Positions 34,228 through 42,789 of a stretch of 64,000 nt of DNA are shown here, one piece after another. The notes below the pieces were generated by a model that did no database searches, was not told where the DNA came from, and saw only the letters and a list, made by a program, of their open reading frames with translations. This DNA comes from Nocardia yamanashiensis NBRC 100130 (GTDB lineage: Bacteria; Actinomycetota; Actinomycetes; Mycobacteriales; Mycobacteriaceae). The stretch spans positions 216,971 to 280,970 of the forward strand of contig NZ_BDCD01000020.1 in the NCBI RefSeq assembly GCF_001613325.1. The letters are read 5' to 3'. The position numbers were made by a program, and so were the translations under genes. Within the stretch, counting starts at the first letter, position 1. The number at the start of each line of letters is the position of its first letter.

Positions 34228-34476
34228 ATGACAACCCTCTCCGGCAATCGCGAATTCCGCATCGCCACTACCGAATCGCATGTACCCGCCATGTTCTCGC
34301 GCATCAACGCCAGGCTCGCACGCCTCACCGCCCTGTTCGCCGCCGCCGGCCGCGCGGTCCCCTTCCACCGCGAAAGCAGCTGGGACCTGGCCGGTTCCAC
34401 CAATTTCCAGGATCGGGACCGCGAACGCGCGGCACACGACATCCGGGCAATCGCCGGGATGCGCGAGCACGGCTGA
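34228..34476 (+). CDS. Small protein of unknown function (82 residues)
   Basis: Starts 3 bases after the stop of the preceding miniprotein. The sequence has an amphipathic helix (MFSRINARLARLTALFAAAGRA) and a polar end with DRDRERAAHDIRAIAGMREHG. No cysteines and no membrane segment. Family not recognised; divergent from the GlxA-type regulator. Confidence 0.5.
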   Translation: MTTLSGNREFRIATTESHVPAMFSRINARLARLTALFAAAGRAVPFHRESSWDLAGSTNFQDRDRERAAHDIRAIAGMREHG

Positions 34477-34547
34477 ACCGGCACGTGACCGGCCGCACAG
34501 CGAAAGGCATTGACCTCAATAATGGTTGAGGATCAATCCTGAATGTC

Positions 34548-34991
34548 ATGAGCACAGCGAACATTCAGGCACCGATCGTCGCCGACGCCACCGTCGATCA
34601 CGAGGCGGATATCGCCGCCATCCGGCAGATCATCGCCAATGTCGAAACCGGTTACAACACCAACGATCCCGAGCTGATGACCGCCGACTTCACCGCCAAC
34701 GCGGGCGTCGTCAATGCCGTCGGCACGCTCATGACCGGTTACGACGCGCTGCTGGCGGCGAATACCGCGGGGCTGGCGGGGTTCCTGAAGGACGAGTACG
34801 TCCGCTACGACATCCAGGACCTCACCTTCCTGCGCCCGGATGTGGCGATCGCGCACAAGGTGGCGCGAGCGACGACGCCGACCGGCGAGCTCATCGACCA
34901 GGATCCCGCCATGATCGCGCTCTACGTGCTGGTCAAGCAGGACGGCCGCTGGTACACCGCCGCCCGCCAGAACACCCTCATCCCCCAATGA
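34548..34991 (+). CDS. SgcJ/EcaC-type SnoaL-like protein
   Basis: 147 residues of the NTF2-like fold: ADIAAIRQIIANVETGYNTNDPELMTADFT (first helix pair, read in pieces), then DLTFLRPDVAIAHKVARA and YVLVKQDGRWYTAARQNTLI, the typical closing strands of SgcJ/EcaC family members. Some members are polyketide-modifying or DUF4440-type proteins; no biosynthetic cluster surrounds it. A strong terminator follows at 35008. Confidence 0.85.
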   Translation: MSTANIQAPIVADATVDHEADIAAIRQIIANVETGYNTNDPELMTADFTANAGVVNAVGTLMTGYDALLAANTAGLAGFLKDEYVRYDIQDLTFLRPDVAIAHKVARATTPTGELIDQDPAMIALYVLVKQDGRWYTAARQNTLIPQ

Positions 34992-35007
34992 GGTCCGGGA
35001 AACACGA

Positions 35008-35039
35008 AGGCCGGGTGAGCAACTCCGCTCACCCGGCCT
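35008..35039. terminator. Bidirectional terminator
   Basis: AGGCCGGGTGAGC (35008-35020) and GCTCACCCGGCCT (35027-35039) pair perfectly over a 6-base loop, between convergent genes. Confidence 0.85.
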
Positions 35040-35055
35040 CCGGCTGTCCTGGGGA

Positions 35056-35706
35056 CTAGACGCTGTCGCCAGCACTGACCCGCGGCTTGGGCGCGCGCAT
35101 CCGGCGCACCTGCGAGGCGCGCACGAAGGCGTACCAGCCGAGCGAGAAGCTGGAATCGGTGTGCTCGGGGAAGCGCTCGCGCACCCGGCGATTCACGATG
35201 CGCCCGAGCACGAAGCCCTCGATGATCATGAACAGCATCATGACCAGCATGGCCAGCGTGACGATAGCCTGCAGCGCCGGCGACAGGATCATGCTCACGA
35301 TGAGCACCAGCGCCAGCGGCATGAACAGGCCGAGCAGATTGCGGCGGGCGTCGACGATATCGCGCACGTAGCCCTTCACCGGGCCCTTGTCGCGGGGCAG
35401 CAGGAACTGCTCCTCACCGGCGAGCATGCGAGCGCGGCGATCCTGCATGCTCGCCTTGCGCTCGGCCGACGCGGCCTTGCGATCCTCCTTGGACCCACGT
35501 AGCGCCTTGCGGCGGTCACGCGCCTCCTTCGAGGTCTTGGGCGCGGGCGCGACCGGGCCACGACGGCGGCCCTCGGCCTCGCGGCGCTTCGGGGTCGGCC
35601 GCCCTTTACCGAGGGTGACCGGCTTGTCCGCGACCGTCGCGGCACCACCGGCGTCGGCACTGACGGACTCGGATGCGGGATTGGACTCGCGGCGCAAGAA
35701 CTTCAC
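35056..35706 (-). CDS. DUF3043 membrane protein (Rv2206-like)
   Basis: 216 residues from the GTG at 35706. A long basic, helical N-terminal half (KTSKEARDRRKALRGSKEDR, then AERKASMQDRRARMLAGEE) is followed by RDKGPVKGYVRDIVDARRN. Two membrane helices come next (LLGLFMPLALVLIVSMIL, and IVTLAMLVMMLFMIIEGFVLG), then FSLGWYAFVRASQVRRMRAPKP. This is the DUF3043 plan. The mycobacterial counterpart lies in the same neighbourhood. Function unknown. Confidence 0.9.
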   Translation of the reverse strand: MKFLRRESNPASESVSADAGGAATVADKPVTLGKGRPTPKRREAEGRRRGPVAPAPKTSKEARDRRKALRGSKEDRKAASAERKASMQDRRARMLAGEEQFLLPRDKGPVKGYVRDIVDARRNLLGLFMPLALVLIVSMILSPALQAIVTLAMLVMMLFMIIEGFVLGRIVNRRVRERFPEHTDSSFSLGWYAFVRASQVRRMRAPKPRVSAGDSV

Positions 35707-35927
35707 GCCGACCAGGCTATTCGATGGCACGCCCGCCGGAAAAACCTGGTCCGTCCGATTGTTGTGTCGCCCACCCCACCGGCTATCGCGTGGCGACCGC
35801 AATCCCTGGTCCTTCCTGCCGAATCACTCCCGCGTAGGATTGGGAATAGTCGCCCGCGAAGCGGCGTTGACAGCCACCGAGCCGTGCGCATTTCACGGGT
35901 TGAAAACAGGTCCTTTTAGGAGAGTCC

Positions 35928-36278
35928 ATGACTGTGCAGAACGAGCCCACCACTCACGGTGCAACTCTGACCGATGCTGCCGCGGCCAAGGCTAAGGCGC
36001 TGCTCGACCAGGAGGGCCGCGACGATCTGGCGCTGCGCATCGCCGTCCAGCCGGGTGGCTGTGCGGGCCTGCGCTACCAGCTCTTCTTCGACGATCGTTC
36101 GCTCGACGGCGACCTGGTCGTCGAGTTCGGCGGCGTCAAGCTGGCCGTCGACCGCATGAGCGCCCCCTACATCCAGGGCGCCTCGATCGACTTCGTCGAC
36201 ACCATCGAGAAGCAGGGTTTCACCATCGACAACCCGAACGCCACCGGCTCCTGCGCCTGCGGCGACAGCTTCAACTGA
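35928..36278 (+). CDS. erpA: Iron-sulfur carrier/insertion protein, IscA/ErpA family
   Basis: 116 residues. HesB/IscA fold with the three conserved cysteines: one in QPGGCAGLRY and two in the C-terminal GSCACGDSF. It delivers or assembles [4Fe-4S] clusters on apoproteins. AGGAGA precedes the ATG. It corresponds to Rv2204c, which also lies beside adenosine kinase and asnB/ctaC in mycobacteria. Confidence 0.93.
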   Translation: MTVQNEPTTHGATLTDAAAAKAKALLDQEGRDDLALRIAVQPGGCAGLRYQLFFDDRSLDGDLVVEFGGVKLAVDRMSAPYIQGASIDFVDTIEKQGFTIDNPNATGSCACGDSFN

Positions 36279-36398
36279 CATAACGCATCCAGCGCGGAAC
36301 ATCCCTTCGGAGGTTCCGCGCTGTTGTGTGTCCAACGCCCACTCGTGCTCAGCGGCGCCAGCCGCAACCTCCAGCGCTCCGGCCCGGGGTTTCCCGGG

Positions 36399-36528
36399 GC
36401 GAGCCCGCGGAGCCTGCCCCTGGAGGCTCGGAGAGCGAACCCCCGGAGCATGCCCCTGGAGGCTCGAGAGCGAACCCCCGGAGCATGCCCCTGGGGGTTC
36501 GGGGGCGAAGCCCCTGAGAGTCTCGAGA
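36399..36528. repeat. 35-bp tandem repeat array, three units plus a partial
   Basis: Units start at 36399 (36 bp), 36435, 36470 and 36505 (partial). Each carries GCGAACCCCCGGAGC, then TGCCCCTGG and a GGCTCG-like end. Just after, CGAGAGTTGAAC occurs twice (about 36524 and 36543). The array lies between erpA and adoK and does not encode a credible protein. Confidence 0.75.
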
Positions 36529-36698
36529 GTTGAACCAACCTTCGAGAGTTGAACACAAACCGTCCCGGACAGTTCTTTTCCGGGAACGGGCGTTGTATTT
36601 TCTAAGTGCGGCCACTCTCGGCTGCCCTCCCCTACCCGGCCCCCGCGTCCGCACGTCGAATGTTGGTGTGCGCGCATGTCACCGAAGGATCCACAGCC

Positions 36699-37670
36699 GT
36701 GACCATCGCCGTGTCCGCCTCCATCGCGACCGACCATCTGATGCGATTCCCCGGGAAATTCTCCGATGTGCTGCTGGCCGACCAGCTGCAGCACGTCTCG
36801 TTGAGCTTCCTCGTCGACGACCTGGTCATCCGTCGCGGCGGCGTGGCGGGCAACATCGCCTACGCCATGGGCCTGCTCGGCCAGACCCCGCTGCTGGTCG
36901 GCGCGGTCGGCCCCGACTTCGCCGACTACCGGAACTGGTTGCAGGACAACGGCGTCGACTGCTCGGCCGTCAAGGTCTCCACCGAAGCCCACACCGCGCG
37001 CTTCGTCTGCACCACCGACGAGTCCATGGCCCAGATCGCTTCCTTCTACCCGGGCGCGATGAGCGAGGCCCGCGACATCAATATCGGTGATCTCGCCGCG
37101 GACCGTGAGATCTCCCTGGTTCTGGTCGGCGCCAACGACCCCGACGCGATGGTCCTGCACACCGAGCAGTGCCGCGCCGCCGGCATCCCCTTCGCCGCCG
37201 ACCCCTCCCAGCAGCTGGCCCGCCTCGACGGCGAGCAGGCGCTGAAGCTCATCGACGGCGCCGCCTACCTGTTCACCAACGAATACGAGTGGGGCCTGCT
37301 GCTGTCCAAGACCGGCCTCACCGAAGCCGAAGTAGCTGAGCGCGTGGGCATCCGGGTCACCACCCTCGGCTCCAAGGGCGCGAAGATCGTCGACCGCGAC
37401 GGCACCGAGCTGCACGTGGACGTGGTCCCCGACACCGCCAAGGTCGATCCGACCGGCGTCGGCGACGGTTTCCGCGCCGGCTTCCTCACCGGCCACACCG
37501 CCGGCCTGTCGCTGGAGCGTTCGGCGCAGCTGGGTTCGCTCATCGCCGTGCACATCCTGGAAACCGTCGGCACCCAGGAATGGACCCTCGATCACGACGT
37601 CGCTCTGAAGCGCCTGCGCGAAGCGTACGGTTCGGAGGCGGCGGCCGAGATCGAAAGTATTCTTCGCTGA
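36699..37670 (+). CDS. adoK: Adenosine kinase, PfkB family (AdoK)
   Basis: 323 residues from the GTG at 36699. Mycobacterial-type adenosine kinase of the ribokinase/PfkB family, phosphorylating adenosine to AMP in purine salvage. GGVAGNIAYAMGLLG is PfkB signature 1 with its di-glycine. VDPTGVGDGFRAGFLTG is signature 2 with the catalytic Asp in GVGD. It is the neighbour of erpA, as Rv2202c is in M. tuberculosis. A good terminator follows. Confidence 0.92.
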   Translation: MTIAVSASIATDHLMRFPGKFSDVLLADQLQHVSLSFLVDDLVIRRGGVAGNIAYAMGLLGQTPLLVGAVGPDFADYRNWLQDNGVDCSAVKVSTEAHTARFVCTTDESMAQIASFYPGAMSEARDINIGDLAADREISLVLVGANDPDAMVLHTEQCRAAGIPFAADPSQQLARLDGEQALKLIDGAAYLFTNEYEWGLLLSKTGLTEAEVAERVGIRVTTLGSKGAKIVDRDGTELHVDVVPDTAKVDPTGVGDGFRAGFLTGHTAGLSLERSAQLGSLIAVHILETVGTQEWTLDHDVALKRLREAYGSEAAAEIESILR

Positions 37671-37691
37671 CACCTGCCTGAAAAGTTCATC

Positions 37692-37728
37692 CCGCACGCT
37701 GATCCTCGTTGATCAGCGTGCGGTTTTC
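37692..37728 (+). terminator. Rho-independent terminator after adoK
   Basis: CCGCACGCTGATC (37692-37704) and GATCAGCGTGCGG (37711-37723) pair perfectly, followed by TTTTCT. Confidence 0.9.
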
Positions 37729-37760
37729 TGCGCGCACACTCTTTTATTTCGAAGGACCTG

Positions 37761-38654
37761 ATGATGGTGGTGCGGGTCGGCATTGTCGACTTGATCTCGC
37801 TGCGACCCGAGAGCATGACTCGCCGGGTATTCCTGGAGGCTCTGGAAGGGGCCGCCCAGTATTTAGGCCCCGGTGGATTCCATTTCGAGACAACGGTTTT
37901 CGGGGTGGATCCGCGCGGACCGGTCGAGGATGTGGATTGGGCCGGGCTGGCCGCCATGGACGCGCTGATCGTCAGCGGCAGCGAACCCACCACCGCCGAT
38001 ATCGCGGACGAACCGTGCCTGCGGATCATCGACGCCATGCTGCGCGAGTGCGCCGGGGCGTCCCTGCTGTTCTCCTGCCAGTCCGCGCACGCCGCCCTGC
38101 ATCTGCTGTACGGGCTGGAGCGGCAGCGGTTGACGCGGCGGCAGCACGGGTGTTTCGAGCATCGGGTGGTGGCCGATCCCTTGACCGCGGATCTGCCCGA
38201 GACCGTGTTCGTGCCCCATTCCCGCTGGAACGCAATGCTTTCCGCGGACCTGCGCGCCGCCGGGGTGCCCATCCTGCTGGATTCCGCCGAAGCCGAATGG
38301 CAGCTCGCCGCCGGCCCCGACGGGATGCTGTTCATCCAGGGTCATCCCGAGTACCTGTGCGACACCATGGCTCGCGAATACCGGCGCGATCTGCGGCGCT
38401 GGCTGGCCGATCCCACATTGTCATTCCCCGACATTCCGCGCGGCTATTTCCCCGCCGACGTGTATGCCCGGCTGACCGCGCACGCCGAACTGGTTCGCAC
38501 CCAGCGTGACCCGAGCCTGCTCGACGAGCTGCCGCTGCCCGCCGACTACACCGAGATCGCCGCCGACTGGTCCGCCCACTCCCGCCTGTTCTTTGCCAAT
38601 TGGCTGCGCACGGTCACTGAGCGGTGTACTGCGGGGACGCAACTTGCCGCCTAG
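37761..38654 (+). CDS. MetA-like homoserine O-succinyltransferase family protein
   Basis: 297 residues resembling MetA, a class I amidotransferase-like acyltransferase. The nucleophile elbow is FSCQSAHAALHLLYG (MetA has CWAAQAAL). The His motif FVPHSRWN matches MetA's PHSRY, and FIQGHPEYLC matches GHPEY. The Glu of the triad is in GHPE. Actinobacteria normally use MetX for homoserine acetylation, so this may acylate another amino acid; related proteins occur in biosynthetic settings. The MBL gene follows 13 bp downstream. Confidence 0.82.
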   Translation: MMVVRVGIVDLISLRPESMTRRVFLEALEGAAQYLGPGGFHFETTVFGVDPRGPVEDVDWAGLAAMDALIVSGSEPTTADIADEPCLRIIDAMLRECAGASLLFSCQSAHAALHLLYGLERQRLTRRQHGCFEHRVVADPLTADLPETVFVPHSRWNAMLSADLRAAGVPILLDSAEAEWQLAAGPDGMLFIQGHPEYLCDTMAREYRRDLRRWLADPTLSFPDIPRGYFPADVYARLTAHAELVRTQRDPSLLDELPLPADYTEIAADWSAHSRLFFANWLRTVTERCTAGTQLAA

Positions 38655-38667
38655 CTACTCTTACCGC

Positions 38668-39381
38668 ATGGCTTCCGACCGTTTGTATTTTCGACAGCTG
38701 CTCTCCGGGCGCGACTGGGCAGTCGGCGATCCGATCGCCACGCAGATGCGGAACTTCGCGTACCTGATCGGCGATCGCGAAACCGGCGAAGCCGTCGTGG
38801 TGGATCCGGCGTACGAGGCGAGCCAGCTGGTCGATATCGCGGCCGCGGACGATATGCGGCTGACCGGGGTGCTGGCCACGCACCACCACCCCGATCATGT
38901 CGGCGGCACCATGCTGGGCTTCACGCTGCGCGGGGTCAAGGAGCTGCTGGAGAAGACCGATGTGGCGGTGCACGTGAACGCCGAAGAGCTGCCGTGGGTC
39001 GCCAATGTGACCGGCATCGCCCCCAGTGAGCTGACCGGCCACGCCCACGGCGACAAGGTGAAGGTCGGCGGCTTCGAGATCGAACTGCTGCACACGCCCG
39101 GCCATACCCCCGGCAGCCAGTGCTTCCTGTTCGAGAACCGGTTGATCGCCGGCGACACGTTGTTCGTGGACGGCTGCGGACGCACCGATTTCCCCGGCGG
39201 CAATTCCGACGACATGTTCCGCAGCCTGCGCTATCTGGCTGGGCTGCAAGGAGATCCGGTCGTATACCCCGGCCACTGGTACTCCGACGAACCGTCCGCC
39301 GCCCTCTCGCACATCCGCGATCACAACTACGTGATGCGCCCACAGACCCTCGAACAGTGGCAGATGTTCATGCCCAGCTGA
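38668..39381 (+). CDS. MBL-fold hydrolase, glyoxalase II-like
   Basis: 237 residues. Zinc motif THHHPDHVGG, then HTPGHTPGSQCFL, AGDTLFVDGCGRTDFPGG and VYPGHWYSD supply the HxHxDH set, His, Asp and His of a dinuclear site. The pattern is close to hydroxyacylglutathione hydrolase/persulfide dioxygenase-like proteins of actinobacteria that use mycothiol rather than glutathione. The substrate is inferred, not shown. Likely cotranscribed with the MetA-like gene. Confidence 0.88.
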   Translation: MASDRLYFRQLLSGRDWAVGDPIATQMRNFAYLIGDRETGEAVVVDPAYEASQLVDIAAADDMRLTGVLATHHHPDHVGGTMLGFTLRGVKELLEKTDVAVHVNAEELPWVANVTGIAPSELTGHAHGDKVKVGGFEIELLHTPGHTPGSQCFLFENRLIAGDTLFVDGCGRTDFPGGNSDDMFRSLRYLAGLQGDPVVYPGHWYSDEPSAALSHIRDHNYVMRPQTLEQWQMFMPS

Positions 39382-39431
39382 CCAATTGGACAGCGGTGCA
39401 CGCCGAGCCGTACGCCCACATCCCGCACAGC

Positions 39432-39469
39432 AATCCGCCCGCCCCGAATACTTTCGGGGCGGGCGGATT
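39432..39469. terminator. Bidirectional terminator
   Basis: A perfect 17-bp stem (39432-39448 with 39453-39469), 4-base loop and TTT follow-on separate the MBL gene from convergent ilvE. Confidence 0.9.
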
Positions 39470-39485
39470 TCGTTCTGCTGTCAGC

Positions 39486-40589
39486 TCAGGCGAGCGTGCG
39501 CATCCACCCGTGGGTGTCGGCGAAGGTGCCGCGCTGGATGCCGGTGAGGGTGTCGCGCAGGGCCATGGTGACCTCGCCCGGTTCGCCATTGTTGCCGATG
39601 GTGAATTCACCTTCGGCGGAGCGGACCGAGCCGACCGGGATGACGACGGCGGCGGTGCCGCAGCCGAAAACCTCGGTGATCTCACCGGATTCGACGCCCT
39701 TGCGCCATTCGTCGACGGAGATCTTGCGCTCTTCGACCGCGTAGCCGGCGTCGGCGGCGAGGGTGATGAGCGAATCGCGGGTGATGCCGGGTAGCAGCGA
39801 ACCGGACAGTTCCGGCGTCACCAGGCGCGCGTCGGAGCCGCTGCCGAAGACGAAGAACAGGTTGTTGGTGCCCATTTCCTCGACGTACCGGTGCTCGCAG
39901 GCATCCAGCCACACCACCTGATCGCAGCCCTTCTCGGCGGCCTGGCGCTGGGCGAGCAGCGACGCGGCGTAGTTGCCCGCCACCTTCGCCTCGCCGGTAC
40001 CGCCCGGAGCGGCGCGCACGTATTCGGTGGACAGCCACACCTTGACCGGCTTCAGCCCGCCCGCGAAGTAGGCGCCGGCCGGGGAGCCCATCAGCAGGTA
40101 CTTGTAGCCGGAGGCGGGCTTGACGCCCAGGCCGACCTCGGTGGAGAACATGAACGGCCGCAGGTACAGCGCGTCCTCGCCGCCGGCGGCGGGCACCCAG
40201 TCGGCGTCGGCCTCGAGCAGCTGGCGCACGGATTCGATGAACAGCTCGTCGGGCAGCTCGGCCATCGCCATGCGGGCGGCCGAGCGGCGGAAGCGCGCGG
40301 CATTGGCGTCGACGCGGAAGGTGGCGATGCTGCCGTCCGCCTGCCGGTACGCCTTCAGCCCCTCGAAAATGGCCTGACCGTAGTGGAACACCATCGTCGC
40401 CGGGTCCATGGAGATCGGCGCGTACGGCTCGACGGTCGGGTTCACCCACTGCCCGTCCACGTAATCGATGGACACCATGTGGTCGGTGAAGAACCGCCCG
40501 AAGCCGGGCGCCGCGAGAATCTCCTGCCGCCGCTCCGCAGAACTCGGTGCGGGATGCGAGACACGGCTGAACTTCGCGGCAACAGTCAT
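39486..40589 (-). CDS. ilvE: Branched-chain amino acid aminotransferase
   Basis: 367 residues, PLP fold type IV. Converts 2-oxo acids to valine, leucine and isoleucine with glutamate. Motifs: FHYGQAIFEGLKAYR, RSAARMAMAELP, KVAGNYAASLLAQ with the PLP-binding Lys, VVWLDACEHRYVEEMGTNNLFF and GITRDSLI. The order ilvE-gcvT in this neighbourhood is that of Rv2210c-Rv2211c, here with a membrane protein gene between them on the opposite strand. Confidence 0.95.
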   Translation of the reverse strand: MTVAAKFSRVSHPAPSSAERRQEILAAPGFGRFFTDHMVSIDYVDGQWVNPTVEPYAPISMDPATMVFHYGQAIFEGLKAYRQADGSIATFRVDANAARFRRSAARMAMAELPDELFIESVRQLLEADADWVPAAGGEDALYLRPFMFSTEVGLGVKPASGYKYLLMGSPAGAYFAGGLKPVKVWLSTEYVRAAPGGTGEAKVAGNYAASLLAQRQAAEKGCDQVVWLDACEHRYVEEMGTNNLFFVFGSGSDARLVTPELSGSLLPGITRDSLITLAADAGYAVEERKISVDEWRKGVESGEITEVFGCGTAAVVIPVGSVRSAEGEFTIGNNGEPGEVTMALRDTLTGIQRGTFADTHGWMRTLA

Positions 40590-40708
40590 GGCTTGGAGTC
40601 TAAATCGCCGGGCACGCGAGGTGGGAGCCGGTATCCCGGGCCGCGCCGCACCCGGCGGCAAACCCGGGAATCGAGCCGGGCGGTCGGCACGCCGATAGGG
40701 TTGACGGC

Positions 40709-41560
40709 GTGTATCAGCAGCCGCCTACCGAATACGCCGCCACACCCGAACCGCCCCGGTCGACCCGGCCGTGGCTGCTCGCGTTGATCCTGGTGTCGGT
40801 GGTGGCGTTGATCGCGGTGCTGGCCGTGGCGGCGTTGCAACCTGATCATGTGGTCAATGGAAACGCGCTTCCCGCAGACAATTACGGGCCGCAGGACACG
40901 GCGACCCATGCACCGAAAACCACCACGCCGACCACGACGACCGCGCCCAAGGCGGTCATCCCCGCCGTGGTCCCGGGCTGGCAGACCGCGTATTCGATCT
41001 CGCGCAATGCCGCGTACGATGTGCCCGCCGACTGGAATGTCCGGACGCCGACCACCATCGTGGGGTTCGAGGACGGCGGGAATCGGGTGGTCATGAGTGG
41101 GGCGTCGAACTTCAGGGAGAAGGCGTGCGGCGATTACAGTCCGCGCGCTATCGCCGGGGTGACCGGTTCCCGGCTGGGCATTCCGGCTGATGCGGCGCGC
41201 GCCGTCGCCGACAACTGGGCCAAGGTGGCGGCTTCCGATGAAGGCAAAGTGGCCGGTCAGATCAGCTTGAGCGGCACCGAGGAGCTCACCATCCAGGGCC
41301 GACCGGCCGCGCATGTCACCGCGACCATCGCCAATGCGGCGCCCTACGACTGCAAGAACACCGCCAGCGCGGTGCTGCACGCGGTGGCCATCGCAGCGAA
41401 TAACGGTCAGTCGGTTGTGATGGTGATCTATGCCGACCAGGACGTCTCCGACGCCGCCACCGCGGACACCATGCGGCAGATGTTCATGACCCTGCGTCCG
41501 GCGAATCTCTCGCAGGCCGAGTGCAAGCAGGACGATTCGGTGGTCGGCACCTGGTGCTGA
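40709..41560 (+). CDS. Single-pass membrane protein with extracytoplasmic domain
   Basis: 283 residues from the GTG at 40709. A Pro-rich cytoplasmic head (MYQQPPTEYAATPEPPRS) is followed by one helix (LLALILVSVVALIAVLAVAAL), a Thr-rich stalk (KTTTPTTTTAPK) and a domain of about 190 residues. That domain has SISRNAAYDVPADWNV, four Cys (KACGDY, YDCKN, AECKQ and the C-terminal WC) and the ending DDSVVGTWC. The type occurs widely in actinobacterial envelopes. Role unknown. Confidence 0.75.
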   Translation: MYQQPPTEYAATPEPPRSTRPWLLALILVSVVALIAVLAVAALQPDHVVNGNALPADNYGPQDTATHAPKTTTPTTTTAPKAVIPAVVPGWQTAYSISRNAAYDVPADWNVRTPTTIVGFEDGGNRVVMSGASNFREKACGDYSPRAIAGVTGSRLGIPADAARAVADNWAKVAASDEGKVAGQISLSGTEELTIQGRPAAHVTATIANAAPYDCKNTASAVLHAVAIAANNGQSVVMVIYADQDVSDAATADTMRQMFMTLRPANLSQAECKQDDSVVGTWC

Positions 41561-41567
41561 AACGACG

Positions 41568-41611
41568 ATCGCCCGCCCGCCGGTCCGAAAACCCCTGGCA
41601 GGCGGGCGATC
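41568..41611. terminator. Bidirectional terminator
   Basis: GATCGCCCGCC (41568-41578) pairs with GGCGGGCGATC (41601-41611) between convergent genes. Confidence 0.75.
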
Positions 41612-41618
41612 TCAGTGA

Positions 41619-42719
41619 TTACGCCGTCTTGGCCTGAACGAACGGCGGGCGGATGACCTCGCAGCGCAAGCGCCGGCCGCGCACATCCACCTCGACCTCG
41701 TCGCCGGGCTCGATCCCCGCCGCGGTATCCAGCAGCGCGAGCGCGATACCGATCTTCAGCGAGGGCGAGAAGGTCCCGGACGTGGTCTCCCCGACCTTCG
41801 CGTCCCCCTTCATCACGGTCTGGCCCTGCCGCAGCACGCCCTTGTCGATCGCCTTGAGCCCCAGCAGAATCCGCTTCGGTCCTGCGGCCTTCTCCTGCTC
41901 CAGCGCGGCCTTGCCCCAGAACTCGTCCTTCTTCCAGCCGACGGCCCACCCGGTGCGCGCTTCCAGCGGCGAAATATCAACGGACAGTTCATGTCCGTGC
42001 AGCGGGTAACCCATCTCGGTCCGCAGGGTGTCCCGGGCGCCCAGACCGGCAGCCTGTCCCCCGGCGGCCTCGACCTGGGCCAGGATCCCCCGGAACACCG
42101 CCTCGGCACCCGCCCACCGCGGCAGCAACTCGTACCCGTGCTCGCCGGTGTAGCCCGTCCGGCAAACCCGAACCGGTCGCCCTTCCCACTCGGCGTCGGC
42201 GTACGCCATGTACTCCATCTCGGTCGGCAGCCCCAGCTTCTCGAGCACCTCCGCCGACTTGGGCCCCTGCACCGCGAACACCGCGTACTCCCGATGCTCA
42301 TCGGTCACCGTGATGCCCTCGGGCGCGGCCTTCACCAGCTCGGCCACCACGGTGGCGGTATTCGCCGCGTTGGGCACGAGGAAAATCTCGTCGTCACTCA
42401 CGTAATAGGCGATCAAGTCATCGATGACCCCGCCCTCGGGCGTGCAGCACAGCGTGTACTGCGCCTTCCCGGGGCGAATCCGATTCAGGTCGTTGCTCAG
42501 CGCCGAGTTAACGAACGCCGCGGCCCCCGCGCCCTTGACGGTCGCCTTCCCCAAATGGCTGACATCGAAAAGTCCCACATTGGTGCGCACGGCAGTGTGC
42601 TCCCCCACGGTCCCCGCATAGGAAACCGGCATCTCCCACCCCCCGAACGGTGCGAAGGTGGCGCCCAACTCAACGTGGACGTTATGAATGGGTCCCTGCA
42701 GCAGCTTCTCGTCGGTCAC
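41619..42719 (-). CDS. gcvT: Glycine cleavage system T protein (aminomethyltransferase)
   Basis: 366 residues. Transfers the methylene group from the H-protein lipoyl arm to tetrahydrofolate and releases ammonia. FGGWEMPVSY, VGLFDVSHLGK, CRTGYTGEHGYELL, LGARDTLRTEMGYPLHGHEL and TSGTFSPSLK are all GcvT landmarks. The Asp of LFDVSH is the catalytic residue. GTG or ATG start at 42719. No glycine riboswitch is visible upstream. It marks the left edge of the accessory region. Confidence 0.94.
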   Translation of the reverse strand: MTDEKLLQGPIHNVHVELGATFAPFGGWEMPVSYAGTVGEHTAVRTNVGLFDVSHLGKATVKGAGAAAFVNSALSNDLNRIRPGKAQYTLCCTPEGGVIDDLIAYYVSDDEIFLVPNAANTATVVAELVKAAPEGITVTDEHREYAVFAVQGPKSAEVLEKLGLPTEMEYMAYADAEWEGRPVRVCRTGYTGEHGYELLPRWAGAEAVFRGILAQVEAAGGQAAGLGARDTLRTEMGYPLHGHELSVDISPLEARTGWAVGWKKDEFWGKAALEQEKAAGPKRILLGLKAIDKGVLRQGQTVMKGDAKVGETTSGTFSPSLKIGIALALLDTAAGIEPGDEVEVDVRGRRLRCEVIRPPFVQAKTA

Positions 42720-42789
42720 CCGTCAGAGCTTATCGGTCCCGCCCCTTCCACTCGTATCCCACCGACTGACCACTACGCCGCCGATCGGC

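Noticed and set aside
42720..42789. Possible glycine riboswitch before gcvT
   Set aside because: The 70-bp gap is too short and lacks the tandem aptamer core.
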